Positions 12,765 through 22,428 of a DNA stretch of 64,000 nt are shown piece after piece (the first letter of the stretch is position 1; each line of letters begins with the position of its first letter). The notes beneath the pieces are model-generated. The model saw only the letters and a program-made list of their open reading frames with translations. It was not told the origin of the DNA and made no database searches. The DNA comes from Leptasterias polaris (Eukaryota; Echinodermata; Asteroidea; Forcipulatida; Asteriidae): assembly GCA_037783415.1 (NCBI GenBank), contig JAZGTN010000236.1, forward strand, positions 1,116,001 to 1,180,000, written 5' to 3'. The translations under genes were made by a program, and so were the position numbers.

Positions 12765-12950
12765 AAACAGAACAGATTAGGTTTATGTGAAAAGGCTTTG
12801 CTACAAACATCTCAAACAAATGGCTTTTATACGGCGTGGTTTGTCTACATGTATACAAACAGTTTAAGAAAATGATATAACAACAAACGTCACAGAAATA
12901 TTCTGTGTGCTTTTCCACAAAGAGGCCAAAGAAAATGGCTCCTCTCCAGT
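12765..12950 (-). pseudogene. C2H2 finger remnant
   Basis: The minus strand reads EKHTEYFCDVC and then degenerate finger residues with several stops and frameshifts. It is homologous to 56055-56240, where the same fingers (KPFVCNVCSKAFSHK) are still readable. It is a dead fragment of the zinc-finger family, isolated from the three main modules. Confidence 0.55.
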
Positions 12951-12965
12951 GTACACTTTGTTAGG

Positions 12966-14204
12966 CATTCTACGCATACTCAGGTAGCACACAAATTTGG
13001 CACTTACTCGGTAAGCAGATAATGGTGTTTGCATGTGCAGAATTCGACGGTAAGCAGAGCCATGAAATTGGGCCCTGCTGTATTTCTGTTAAGAATGGCA
13101 GAGTTAAACTTACATGTATATCAGATCAGGCAGTGTTAAAGTTCACGGTTGTTGTAGAGTTCAAAGGTCACAATGTTGCATCCCTTCTATCTGCAGATAA
13201 AGACAGGGGGGAATTAAAAGGAAATGACATGAGTAGGTTTTTAACCCTTTACCGAGTCAAATGGCAAAAAACAAACCACATCTTGGCCATTTTAAAGCTA
13301 TATTTTTTCAAAGTGTACCCCCCAAAAATGTTCCAAAACCCATTTAAGACCTCTCAAATACTAAAGCTTGGCCTGGTTTGGAACATCATAATGTCAGGAT
13401 ATGTCCTTGAAAGATTATACAAAGTTATTACTATCATATTTTTTTGTTTGCTTAAAAATTATAGCCTAATATGAAACATGTAAAAAATCTCACATGCTCT
13501 GATCTGCCATGTTAAAAAATGTGTAGCCTACTTTTAAGTCTGAAAAATCACCATTTACAAATTTGTAAAATAACCAATTGATAGATTATACAATGTACCA
13601 ACACGGACTGGTGTTTTTAAAAACAAAATCCAAGGATTCCCAATGATTCTAGCCAGACAGTTGAAGGAATGAATAAAAAACAACTTCTCGGATTTTCTCA
13701 CACGGCAGAAATGTGCACACGCCAAATTTGACTAACAATATTGCAAATATTGTTCGTGAGTTCAAAAGTTGGGGTTTTTTTTACTTATAAAGTATTGTTT
13801 AATTGAGAAAATGACTAATTTATAATAAACAAATATTGTTATGCATGCCTAATATCATGAAAAAAAAGTCCTCTTGAAATGTTAGTACTAGAGTTTTAAT
13901 TACTTCAGCCTTGTGATTTCAAGATGCATGACTTTGGATCAGGTTTATTAAATTATTATTAAACAAATATAACATGATTTGAGGGTGAACAGTCGATATT
14001 AGCTCCCAAAGCTATTGGACATTGACAAACTAGTTCCTGAGGCAAAGCCAAGGTAAAAATATTCGCCCGAAAAAGAACCCAACATGATATATTTGTTTTA
14101 CTACAATGTATACAAGTATATGTACCTAAATGTACATCTATACATGAGACATATTCTCTAGTTTGGCATCATTGAGCTGAGCTGCAAAACATAGATTCAC
14201 ACCG
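12966..14204. other. No supported gene
   Basis: A 150-codon open frame begins at 13022 on the plus strand, but its second half is low-complexity and hydrophobic with no recognisable domain, and I do not call it a gene. The rest is AT-rich with no structure I can name. Confidence 0.4.
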
Positions 14205-15646
14205 CAGGAGGAACTTCTACAAAAGCACTGATGTCGCTATACCGGACACTTGTCGTACCAGTTCTCGAGTACGGGTTGCCTGCCTGGTGTCCATACACAG
14301 CAGCTTTGTCATCAAAACTAGAACGGGTCCAAAGGAGAGCCACAAGAATGTTTCTGAAACAACAGAAAGGAGCTATGTCGTATGAGGAGAGACTACAAAA
14401 ACTGAACTGGCAAAGCCTAGAATCTAGACGGCAAAGACTAGTCATTCAATTCACCACCAAATGTTTATTCGGTTTAATTGACTGTCGCACAATAAACTCT
14501 AATACCTTTGTTAATACCCGGCACTTAGACACACTTACCTTTAATCATCGGTATGCTAGAACTCTTGGCCTAAAGAACACATCTATCCATTCATTTCCAC
14601 GTATTTGGAGTAGTCTGCCTACAAATGTTAAGAATTCTCTCATCATTGATTCGTTTAAGTGTTTTAATGTTTACTTATGCAACCATTTCCAAGATGTCTA
14701 GATTTTCATATACTCGAAGTTGCCATTTCTTGCCCTTATTGATTGATTGATGGCTGCATCGATTGTTTGTCAGTGCATTACCCGTTTGGTTGTCTGTCTG
14801 TTTTTCTGATGCTAGTTTGCTACATGTATTCTGGTTTTTTTTGCTAGTCTGCTTGCATATTTTTTGCTTGTTCACGTACATGTATGTTGTCAGCCATCAT
14901 GTTCTTGGTTTTTTATGTTTTTGGTTTATCTGTCATCAAACAAAGGCCTGTTTCTATTTTTTAGTTGGCCTGCTACATGTAAATCGTTTTCTTTTCTGTC
15001 AGTTATTTAATGTTTGGCATCCTCATGTTATTTCCCCCAAGGTTATTTACTTGACTAGTTGACTAGTATAGTACATGATTATGCCATATTGTTTTTATTT
15101 ATAAATTAAAAATATATTATATTTACTGTGTTCATGTTTTATTTATTTTTATTTAATATTTTTATTATTTAATTATTTAATTATTAATTATATATATATA
15201 TATATTTTTTTTTTAAATGTTGTTCACTGATTATTTTTGTTTTCAGTGTTCCATTTTAAGATTGGATTGATAGGCTTTCGAGTCATAGTGTTTAAATTCA
15301 CTTTTATTAATCCTGGCCATCTTATAATGGGTCTGTTTTTGTTCTTGTATTGTCTTTCAGCCTTTACTTCTTTTTTGCTATTGCTGCCGTATTCAATTCC
15401 TCATTTAATTGCATGTGGGTTTTTTATTGATTTTTTATTGCTTGTTGTTGTTCATGGACTCAGCAGCGAGCATTTAAGTTCACCTTTATTAATCCTCCAT
15501 TGTTTTGTTCTTGTATTGGCTTATCAACCTTGATTTCTTTGTTTGGGGTAACTGATTTGCTGTAACTCTCCTGTACAATGTATTGTTGTTTGATTGTTAC
15601 AATTCTTGGCCGAATAAATAATAATAATAATAATAATAATAATAAT
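14205..15646 (+). mobile_element. 5'-truncated LINE, family A (plus strand)
   Basis: A non-LTR retrotransposon fragment: the C-terminal end of the reverse-transcriptase ORF, then about 0.9 kb of T-rich 3' sequence ending in a (TAA)n run (15616-15646), the usual 3' tail of CR1/L2-like LINEs. The start is where homology to 42400-42100 (reverse strand) becomes visible. The same LINE family occurs at 41882-42432 and 37387-38070. Confidence 0.7.
14231..14701 (+). pseudogene. LINE reverse-transcriptase C-terminal fragment
   Basis: 156 codons matching the thumb and C-terminal region of CR1-like LINE reverse transcriptases. The pattern is VPVLEYGLPAWCPY, then LERVQRRATR, then MSYEERLQKLNWQSLESRR, and an end near WSSLPTNV and SFKCFNVYL. 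The catalytic palm motifs lie upstream and are missing, so this is a 5'-truncated, inactive copy. The fragment at 41923-42408 on the other strand aligns along its whole length (LEYGLPAWHPY, LERVQRTATR, MSYEDRLQRLHW), so both come from one family. Confidence 0.75.
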
Positions 15647-15930
15647 TACATGTGCCGCCATCTTTCATGTGTTGGATGTCGCTAGGGCGATGTTCGCAAA
15701 TGCGTACAACATCTAGGGAACAGTTCCACAATCGTAAAGCAGATTCATTAATAATAATGATAATAATAATAGTATTGGGTTTTTATATATTATAGTGCTC
15801 ATATCCCTCACTCGGTGATTTTCATGAAGGCACTTCAACAGTCAGTAAATTGTATTTTCCTGCAAGGTATGTGAAGCTAAAGTATGAGACCTATTCCTTA
15901 ACATAGCACCATTATGGTTTACAAAGAGCT

Positions 15931-16350
15931 TTGGCGCAATATGCAGCCAATCAAACGAGGAACACATGGGGCGGACCCAAGTATCAGATAAATCAATTTC
16001 AACGCCTCCAGAACTCAGCCACTATAGACTTGTCACTCGCATCAAATGCTCATCACATATCTCCCCCACCCTACAAGCATTACACTGGCTTCCTGTTCGG
16101 GACCGCATCATCTTTATTAAGATTCTCCTTACCATCTTCTGAGTGGCACATCACCTGAATACATCAATGACTTAATTCATCTGTACAAACCTCCCAGACA
16201 GCTTCGCTCCTCAAATAACCTGTTTCTAAACATTCCACAATCCCTGCACTTCTAGGGTGATCGTCGTTTTTCACACACAGGGCTTCTATTTGGAACAGCC
16301 TCCCACTTCAACTCAGACAAGCAGATACTTGTTCTCAATTTAAAACACAT
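15931..16350 (+). pseudogene. Decayed LINE reverse-transcriptase C-terminus, family B
   Basis: Across shifting frames the plus strand gives FQRLQNSA, HISPTLQALHWLPVRDRI, PEYINDLIHLYKPPRQLRSS and HTGLLFGTAS. This is the order seen at the C-terminus of the L2-like LINE at 35380-35740 (LQLKQNAAAW, LHWLTVKKRI, APNYLRDLI, WNRLP). At least three frameshifts and one stop are present. It is an old, dead fragment preceded by a TAA-rich stretch. Confidence 0.65.
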
Positions 16351-16629
16351 TAGAATAAATTAGTATTATCCTCCACTATCCGGTTTTCAAGAAACCATGC
16401 CTTTTTCTTTGAATTAAAAAAAATAAACTGATGCAATATTTTAACTGATGCCCTAATTACCTTCCTTGGCTTATTAGAAGTATGAAACATATTATTGAAA
16501 CTGGATAGACATTGTAACTTTCACACCACGCACTGATCTTCGATGCCTTCAACAGCGTCCAATTTGTTTGGAGTTTTACCTGTTTTCACGACAAACTAGA
16601 AAGTATGGTGTCCCGGTGAATCCATACGT

Positions 16630-17150
16630 GGAAGAAACATCTGCAGTGACAACGAGTGTTACGTGAGACTCTGTGTATGACTCTATAGCCAGCAGTTGTC
16701 TTTATTTTATTCAAAAATGTGCTTTCTTTAATTAAACAAATTACCATGGTGATCTGCAAAAACTTTTACTGAAAACAAATAACAAATAAAATGTGTGTAA
16801 ATGATTCGTGGCTTTCAACTCAGATTTTTGTTTTGTGTCTTTTTATGTTTCTTAACATTTGAAATAAAACAAAAACATATGAAAAACAGTGATAATTGAA
16901 TCCACAAGCTGAAGTTTGAATTGTAATTGAACATATTTCATAATATAATAATAATAAGAGGGTTACACTAATTTTTTCCAGGCTAGTATGAGAAAAAGAC
17001 ATTAAGGCACATGGCTTCTTTAGGCCTCTGTACAGAATGCTCAGCTGAAAGTTGAGGCACAAGATTTGATCATCGTGAATTGAAATAGTGTTTGATGAAA
17101 CTTTTTCGGTGGGCACAATTTTTGTATGGCCCTGACCTGACAGTAGGATC
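16630..17150 (+). repeat. Dispersed repeat R1, plus copy
   Basis: Homologous in inverted orientation to 29290-30190. Shared landmarks are GAGACTCTGTGTATG with GCCAGCAGTTGTC (16670-16700), GAATGCTCAGCTGAAAG (17035-17052) and TCGGTGGGCAC before GGCCCTGAC (17105-17140). No coding potential is visible. Confidence 0.7.
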
Positions 17151-17813
17151 GGTTACCCTATTACCGCGGAGGTTTTCGCTTTTATGTATCCGAATAAAAA
17201 AATATTACCAACCTGTGTAAAGTGTCCTGTTATTATCATTGCTGAAAAATTACTTTCCACTATGAGCTAAACAAAATATACATCGTTTGTCTGATTTAAT
17301 TCGTCAACGACGTCTCTGAAACTTAAAGTGAGCATGCGCGTGGTGCGATTCTGACAGTACGGTAAAGAATATTGAGGGCGCACTTCTTCACTGCGGCAGC
17401 AAATGGTAGTTTACAGGGAAAGCCTTGCTTTAAACTCCATACTTCTGTGTACAATTTCGAGAGTGTGACACGTCAAATGACAACAATTCAAATTGCAAAA
17501 GTGAAAATTGGGGCAAGCACTTTGAAATAAAATGAACTTAGCAAAAAAGTGTGAACAGATTAGGAGTACGTTTTGACGGACATGGTCAACGGAAATTTAC
17601 CAGGTCAGTAAAAGAACATTTTTGTACAATTTTTTGTAAACTTTCCAGGAGACGATACAAAGTCCACAAGTCCACAAAATAGTTGTCAGGGCCTTAGTTA
17701 CCGGTTCACTAATTGAAAGTCGTCGCTTGAGGACGTATTGAAAACGAAAACAATTGAATTTCTGGTACCGCGGTATTACGAGACCCGCGGTAATAATTAT
17801 GAGGTTTGACTAT
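17151..17813. other. Noncoding flank of the LTR retrotransposon
   Basis: No gene. Two palindromic ACCGCGG/CCGCGG patches (17161-17170 and 17767-17791) stand out; neither is identified. The sequence directly left of the 5' LTR is TTTGACTAT; no clear target duplication with the right flank is visible. Confidence 0.4.
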
Positions 17814-18053
17814 TGTAGCAGACTCTGTACATATACAATACTTATCCTTTATACATGTAGTAACCTCTTTTGGCTCTCCATACTAATTAAGATGCATTGT
17901 TGGATTTGGGGTAGTTTCCAAGATGGCAACTGTTGATACAAAATGATGTAGGAATTAAACAGAAGTTCAGATCGTTAAAATAACGTTTTCCACTATTTTA
18001 CTTGTACCCTGTTGTTGGTGATAGTAACCTTTGAATAACGAAATCCCGTTATA
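17814..18053 (+). repeat. 5' LTR
   Basis: 240 bp, from TGTAGCAGACTCTG to AAATCCCGTTATA. It differs from the 3' LTR at the eighth base (G versus C) and at one position in ATACAATACTT versus ATACAGTACTT. It lacks the usual CA end. Confidence 0.92.
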
Positions 18054-18054
18054 C

Positions 18055-18074
18055 TGGCGTAGTCGGGAGGATCC
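18055..18074 (+). other. Putative tRNA primer-binding site
   Basis: TGGCGTAGTCGGGAGGATCC begins one base after the LTR. TGG at this place is the expected complement of a tRNA CCA end. The primer tRNA is not identified. Confidence 0.6.
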
Positions 18075-18313
18075 TTCTATGGGCAAGTGGATTTTAGCGA
18101 TCAGATTACGATCATGTTGAATGTACAAGAACTGTAATTTTATTAGTATCCCTCTGACTACCGTTCGCCATCAAAGTGTAGGCTGCACTGTGTTAGTTAG
18201 TGAGTGTCCCTGTGACTACCGTCCAGCAAAAGTTGGGCACTACATTGTATATCGTGAGAAAGTGGAAGTTTGTTTGAACTTTGATTGATGATTGAGACAA
18301 AGTCAACATAATC

Positions 18314-19759
18314 ATGTCAACAACCTCTTCATACCTTCGCCGCTTCACGGCAGAACACATTGCCAAACTGTGTGAACTTAATCATATTGATGTTAATGAG
18401 ATAAAAACAAAACAAGATCGCATCTCATGTTTGTGTGAACTCCCACATCTAATTGAGGAAAAGGCTCCGGATACACAGAGTATTGGTACATCGGATCTAA
18501 TCCGGGTTATCCAAGAACTCGAAGCCAATCGCCGATCTGAAATAGATAAATTGTGCAAATCGCTTGTGGAAGCAGTTACCCAGGCTGCGAAAAAACCTCC
18601 AATAGTCCAGCTGGGACCCAAACTTCCAGACTTTCATAAATTGGGTTCAGAGGATGACATCACTTGTTATCTCGCCACCTTTGAGCGACTCGCTAAGGCA
18701 GCAAAAAAGGAAAAAAAGGACTGGCCAAGACTCCTTGAACCTTACCTGACAGGGAAAGCCCAGAAAGCTTTTCACTCCCTTAGTGAGACCGACAAGCAGG
18801 ACTTTGAAAAAATAGTTGAAATAATCAAGAGATATTGCCCGACTCCTGAGGCCTACCGTGTCAGATTTAAGTCTGATTCAAAAAAGCAAGATGAAACATT
18901 CGAAGAGTTTGCCAATCGCTTACAACTCAATTTCTACAAATGGCTTGAGTTTGTGGAAAAGGCTGACGAGACCCCAGATGTAAAGCGGTGCATGAATCTT
19001 GTTATGGTTGACCAGTTCTTGTCAACAGTTGCGGATGAGCGTAAACTAACTTCAGTCATAGCAGTCGCAAGAGCTGCTGATGAATACCTTCTACACCGTC
19101 GTTCAAACAGAACAGATGCTGGCAAGACTGACAGTGACACAACTCATGGGTCTACCAATGCGTCTCAACCATACAAAACCTCAAACTATCAGTCAGTGAG
19201 CCAAACAACTACAGATGTAAGTCAAAACAAACCACCGCCACCGCAGAGACAGAGTAGACCAGGACAGTATACAACTGTTTGTTATCGCTGTCATGAGATT
19301 GGACACAAAGTATCCGAGTGTACACAACCAGCGCCAAATCCAAGGAGCGATACTGATACGACAAACAGACAGAGACCGTCGTTCACCCCAAGTGACACAG
19401 CTCCGACAACCAGACCAAAAACTTTCCAATCTAAACCTAATGACACCACGAACCGAGTGAACTTTGTCCAGACTCCATCTCACAACGTGCCACATGATGT
19501 TGTGGGTAGCAAATACAGTGGTCCATATGTCGAGGCAGTAATAAATGGCACCCACCACGTCACTGCCTTAGTGGACACTGGTTCCAGTTCATCGTTGATC
19601 AGTGAGGACATGTACACAAGTATGTCATCCGCCATTGACACTACAACTACTGAAAAACTTTTTGCGATCAACGACACAGAGATCCCAACACTGGGGTCAA
19701 TATGTGCACAACTCAGTGTGTGCGATCTGACCTTTGACGTGCAACTTTGTTGTGTCTAA
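18314..19759 (+). CDS. Retrotransposon gag-protease polyprotein
   Basis: 481 codons. Residues ~95-280 form an all-helical gag core (FHKLGSEDDITCYLATFERL, then FEEFANRLQLNFYKWLE, then DQFLSTVADE), resembling Gmr1/SCAN-type gag that packages the RNA into particles. A CCHC zinc knuckle (C-x2-C-x4-H-x4-C) starts near residue 322. A retropepsin domain begins near residue 405 with the catalytic DTG at ~419 (VDTGSSSSLIS). The frame stops at 19757-19759 in the middle of the protease; the rest of that domain (LGMDF) follows in the same frame. The stop is either a mutation or a read-through signal. The start at 18314 is the first ATG of the frame after the primer site. No virus-like envelope is present. 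Confidence 0.88.
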   Translation: MSTTSSYLRRFTAEHIAKLCELNHIDVNEIKTKQDRISCLCELPHLIEEKAPDTQSIGTSDLIRVIQELEANRRSEIDKLCKSLVEAVTQAAKKPPIVQLGPKLPDFHKLGSEDDITCYLATFERLAKAAKKEKKDWPRLLEPYLTGKAQKAFHSLSETDKQDFEKIVEIIKRYCPTPEAYRVRFKSDSKKQDETFEEFANRLQLNFYKWLEFVEKADETPDVKRCMNLVMVDQFLSTVADERKLTSVIAVARAADEYLLHRRSNRTDAGKTDSDTTHGSTNASQPYKTSNYQSVSQTTTDVSQNKPPPPQRQSRPGQYTTVCYRCHEIGHKVSECTQPAPNPRSDTDTTNRQRPSFTPSDTAPTTRPKTFQSKPNDTTNRVNFVQTPSHNVPHDVVGSKYSGPYVEAVINGTHHVTALVDTGSSSSLISEDMYTSMSSAIDTTTTEKLFAINDTEIPTLGSICAQLSVCDLTFDVQLCCV

Positions 19760-19777
19760 CGCTTACCCCGTCCCATA

Positions 19778-20461
19778 GTGCTGGGAATGGACTTCATTTG
19801 CAAAGCCCAGTTAGTCCTTGACTTCAACAGTGGGTCCTACTGGTGTAAAACCCCTGATGATCACCAGATACAGTTCCCACTCCATGGTGTTTCCCCACAC
19901 CTCCCGAACTATGATGTTACACAACAAAATAGTGATGATGGCATGCCAACACACGGTATGTCTGTGCCAAGTTCCGTCACTATTTCCAATGATGACTCTG
20001 CCTCTGATATGCCTCAACACGCTGCTGCGGATGAAACTGGATCAAGTGCAGCAACCATATGTCTTGACCCCCAGGATGATATGATCAATTGGATTCAGTG
20101 TGATGATTGCCATGCCTGGTTTCATCAGAAGTGTGTGCACACCCGCAAGAAAGGAGAAGAAACTATTGCACGCTACTCCTGCACCATGTGTAGGAAGAAA
20201 CGCTGGATAAATCGCAAAGAAATGTTCAGTCGCGACCGCCTCCGCGAAAAAACAGTCCCAGGATTCAGAGCTGTCCCCGATACTCTGCTACCTTCAGACG
20301 GGTGCAATTCCCCCGAATACAGACCTTGCCAACCGCACTTTGCTGGACCTTTTGTTGTGTTGGAACAATTGACACCTGTTAACTTAAAACTGAAAAGTGT
20401 TGGTACACCTCACAGAGAACTTATCGTGCACATTGATCAGACTAAACCTGTTCCAAAATAA
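19778..20461 (+). CDS. Protease end - PHD-like finger - GPF/Y tail fusion ORF
   Basis: 227 codons continuing the gag-protease frame beyond the stop at 19757. The first part (LGMDFICKAQLVLDF) completes the retropepsin fold. A Ser/Asp-rich spacer follows. At residues ~95-140 there is a PHD-like finger: one cysteine in ATIC, then W-I-Q-C-x2-C, W-F-H-x2-C and C-x2-C, followed by KKRW. The final ~40 residues (GPFVVLEQLTPVNLKL through HIDQTKPV) match the GPF/Y module of Gypsy integrase C-termini. RT, RNase H and the integrase core are missing, so this is either an internal deletion or a nonautonomous lineage. PHD fingers usually read histone-tail methylation, which would suit target-site choice; that is inference. 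Translation requires passing the stop or a separate start. Confidence 0.75.
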   Translation: MLGMDFICKAQLVLDFNSGSYWCKTPDDHQIQFPLHGVSPHLPNYDVTQQNSDDGMPTHGMSVPSSVTISNDDSASDMPQHAAADETGSSAATICLDPQDDMINWIQCDDCHAWFHQKCVHTRKKGEETIARYSCTMCRKKRWINRKEMFSRDRLREKTVPGFRAVPDTLLPSDGCNSPEYRPCQPHFAGPFVVLEQLTPVNLKLKSVGTPHRELIVHIDQTKPVPK

Positions 20462-20480
20462 CTCTCACAAAAACACTTAA

Positions 20481-20983
20481 CCCTTTGAACCCTGACCTAT
20501 TATATAGGTACGGTACCTCCACCCTGAGTTATTTGCATGAAATTTGAATGACATTCAATAGAATGCGTAATAATTAGTATTAATTATCTCCACTCATGTC
20601 ACTATCGGACACTGAATGCATACATGTATGCCTACTTGCCTGCAAAGCTTCAGAATCATAGCTTTACAAGTGTGTCACTTTCATCGTCAGTTTCGTCCTC
20701 AAAATCACTATTATTTCCGTAATCTGAAACAACCATGTCCTCCTGTGAATCTTCATCGAGTACCCTTTGCAGTGCCTCATCCGTATCCATCGTATTTCCT
20801 GCCATTTTGGCCAATTTTCATGGAGAAATTTCACGAAAAATAACGTTGAACCATTACCCGACTCGTTACAAACGCTGGCATACGTGATGTCATCGCAAAG
20901 TGGTCACATGACTGCGTAAAGTCACATGATCCACTAGTCACCTGTTCCGAGGCCGGAACAAACCGGCCTTTCGGGTTCAAAGG
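20481..20983 (-). mobile_element. piggyBac-type nonautonomous element in the retrotransposon
   Basis: Flanked by TTAA on both sides (20477-20480 and 20984-20987), with inverted ends CCCTTTGAACCC and GGGTTCAAAGG (one base shorter). TTAA targets and CCC-starting ends are the mark of piggyBac. It encodes the acidic short ORF described next. It lies within the 3' noncoding part of the LTR element, so it inserted later. Confidence 0.82.
20656..20805 (-). pseudogene. Truncated piggyBac transposase N-terminus
   Basis: A complete 49-codon minus-strand ORF from ATG (20803-20805) to TGA (20656-20658). Its peptide is strongly acidic (DTDEALQRVLDEDS, then SDYGNNSDFEDE and DDESD), as the N-terminal region of piggyBac-type transposases commonly is. 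The catalytic DDD domain is absent, so it is a stub left by internal deletion. The ORF ends directly, without a visible splice donor. Confidence 0.6.
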
Positions 20984-20987
20984 TTAA

Positions 20988-21475
20988 GTTGATAACGGAC
21001 TCTATGTACTGCAGTGTTTTTCAAGCTGTGCTGGAACACAAAAATGCAGTTCATCATTATGTTATACCTCCAGTGAATTTTTTTTTTACACATAAGGAAA
21101 ATGTGATGTTTTCTTTTCAAAGACAACATGTAAAGTGAAAAGAGGAAAAAAAGCTTTTATACATACTCATCGTCACAGTAGAGATGAGGACAGCTTCTAG
21201 TGATTGTGTATTCAACGGACACTCGTTATTTCAGAAAATCACTAACAGTTTTCTTTATTCTTGATCAAGATTTATGTAGAGAAGAAAACCACTTCTGATA
21301 TTTATGTTCTTTACTGATTTGATGTGGAAGAAAGCTAAAAAAAAACGTTTTGTTTAAGAAACCCGAAGACACTGTTAGTTTTTCCCCAGAGGAGACACTG
21401 GTTTATCTTTATATCAAATGGTTCAGGGAAAGAAGTTTTCATTCAACAATTTTTTCTCTGTTCTTGCATTTTTTT
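20988..21475. other. Retrotransposon 3' noncoding region
   Basis: Lies between the piggyBac-type insertion and the polypurine tract. It is AT-rich with no ORF and no domain remnant. Confidence 0.5.
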
Positions 21476-21489
21476 TAGGAGGGGGGGAG
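21476..21489 (+). other. Polypurine tract
   Basis: AGGAGGGGGGGAG directly before the 3' LTR, the expected position of the plus-strand primer. Confidence 0.8.
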
Positions 21490-21729
21490 TGTAGCACACT
21501 CTGTACATATACAGTACTTATCCTTTATACATGTAGTAACCTCTTTTGGCTCTCCATACTAATTAAGATGCATTGTTGGATTTGGGGTAGTTTCCAAGAT
21601 GGCAACTGTTGATACAAAATGATGTAGGAATTAAACAGAAGTTCAGATCGTTAAAATAACGTTTTCCACTATTTTACTTGTACCCTGTTGTTGGTGATAG
21701 TAACCTTTGAATAACGAAATCCCGTTATA
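21490..21729 (+). repeat. 3' LTR
   Basis: 240 bp with two differences from the 5' LTR. It is followed by ATATGACATT; the left flank ends GACTAT, so a clean target duplication is not evident. Confidence 0.92.
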
Positions 21730-22061
21730 ATATGACATTATTTAGTATCGATACCTATTAATTATTAGAAATGCCTAAAATACCACAACTTTTTGCATAC
21801 AACTTACAAGTGCAACAAACCAGTGGAGCCTTACATGTTGATAAGTTTTGGTCAACGGAGAGGAGAAAAAAAGGGAATAATTTAGGGACTGTTTACATCG
21901 CACGCAGTGACGTAAAAGATATGCCACGATTTCAGGGTTGACTCGTATACAGGAAGTCCTATGATATGTGTAAGCCCACCATTGCCTTGAATTCACAAAA
22001 GCGCGCAAACTAAACTTGTGCAAGCGCACGAACTAAACTTGTGCACAGAACGTACGTGGGG
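21730..22061. other. Dispersed repeat piece, noncoding
   Basis: AGAAATGCCTAAAATACCAC with CAACTTTTTGCATA (21768-21803) is matched in inverse orientation at 29255-29290, next to repeat R1. No gene. Confidence 0.45.
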
Positions 22062-22160
22062 TCCACTGATCTCTATATACTGACTGGATAGCGCTTCGAC
22101 GCATACGCTGTGCACACAGCCGTGAAGCACGCGCGATGACGCAGCGGCCATTTTACTACT
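22062..22160 (+). repeat. Dispersed inverted repeat R2, left copy
   Basis: CACTGATCTCTATA, CTGACTGGATAGCGCTTCG and GCGGCCATTTTACTAC recur in the reverse complement at 27267-27350, about 5.1 kb away. The arms differ by small gaps. The GCGGCCAT core is a YY1-like motif. They could be ends of one element or two independent copies. Confidence 0.6.
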
Positions 22161-22428
22161 CGCAAGAAGCCACGTGAGCGGGCATTATGTGTGCGTTGAA
22201 TCATTCCTACTTCCATGGTTTGAGTAGGATTAGGTCTACTTTACATGAGATTTCGTTTGAAATAAATGTTTTTACGGTGCCCTAGAATTTAATGTGCGCT
22301 TGAATTTTGCGTTTTAGCTCCAATTCCCCAAGAATAATTATTTTAAAAAGGGATATTAGGTTTAGAATCCATTAAAAAAAATAAACAAATAAATCCCTTA
22401 TGTGGCGGCCGGATACGAAACTTTTCCA

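Larger units (their letters stand above)
17814..21729 (+). mobile_element. LTR retrotransposon (Gypsy/Ty3 type), internally deleted
   Basis: Two 240-bp LTRs (17814-18053 and 21490-21729) differ at only two positions, so insertion was recent. The internal region holds a gag-protease ORF and, after a stop codon in the same frame, an ORF with the protease end, a PHD-like finger and a GPF/Y module. The RT, RNase H and integrase catalytic parts are absent, so replication would need a helper element. A piggyBac-type insertion interrupts the 3' noncoding part. The family is assigned from the gag, the CCHC knuckle, the DTG protease and the integrase-tail motif. Confidence 0.88.

Noticed and set aside
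13022..13474. 150-codon plus-strand ORF
   Set aside because: No domain, late part is hydrophobic low complexity, no paralogue or splice context.
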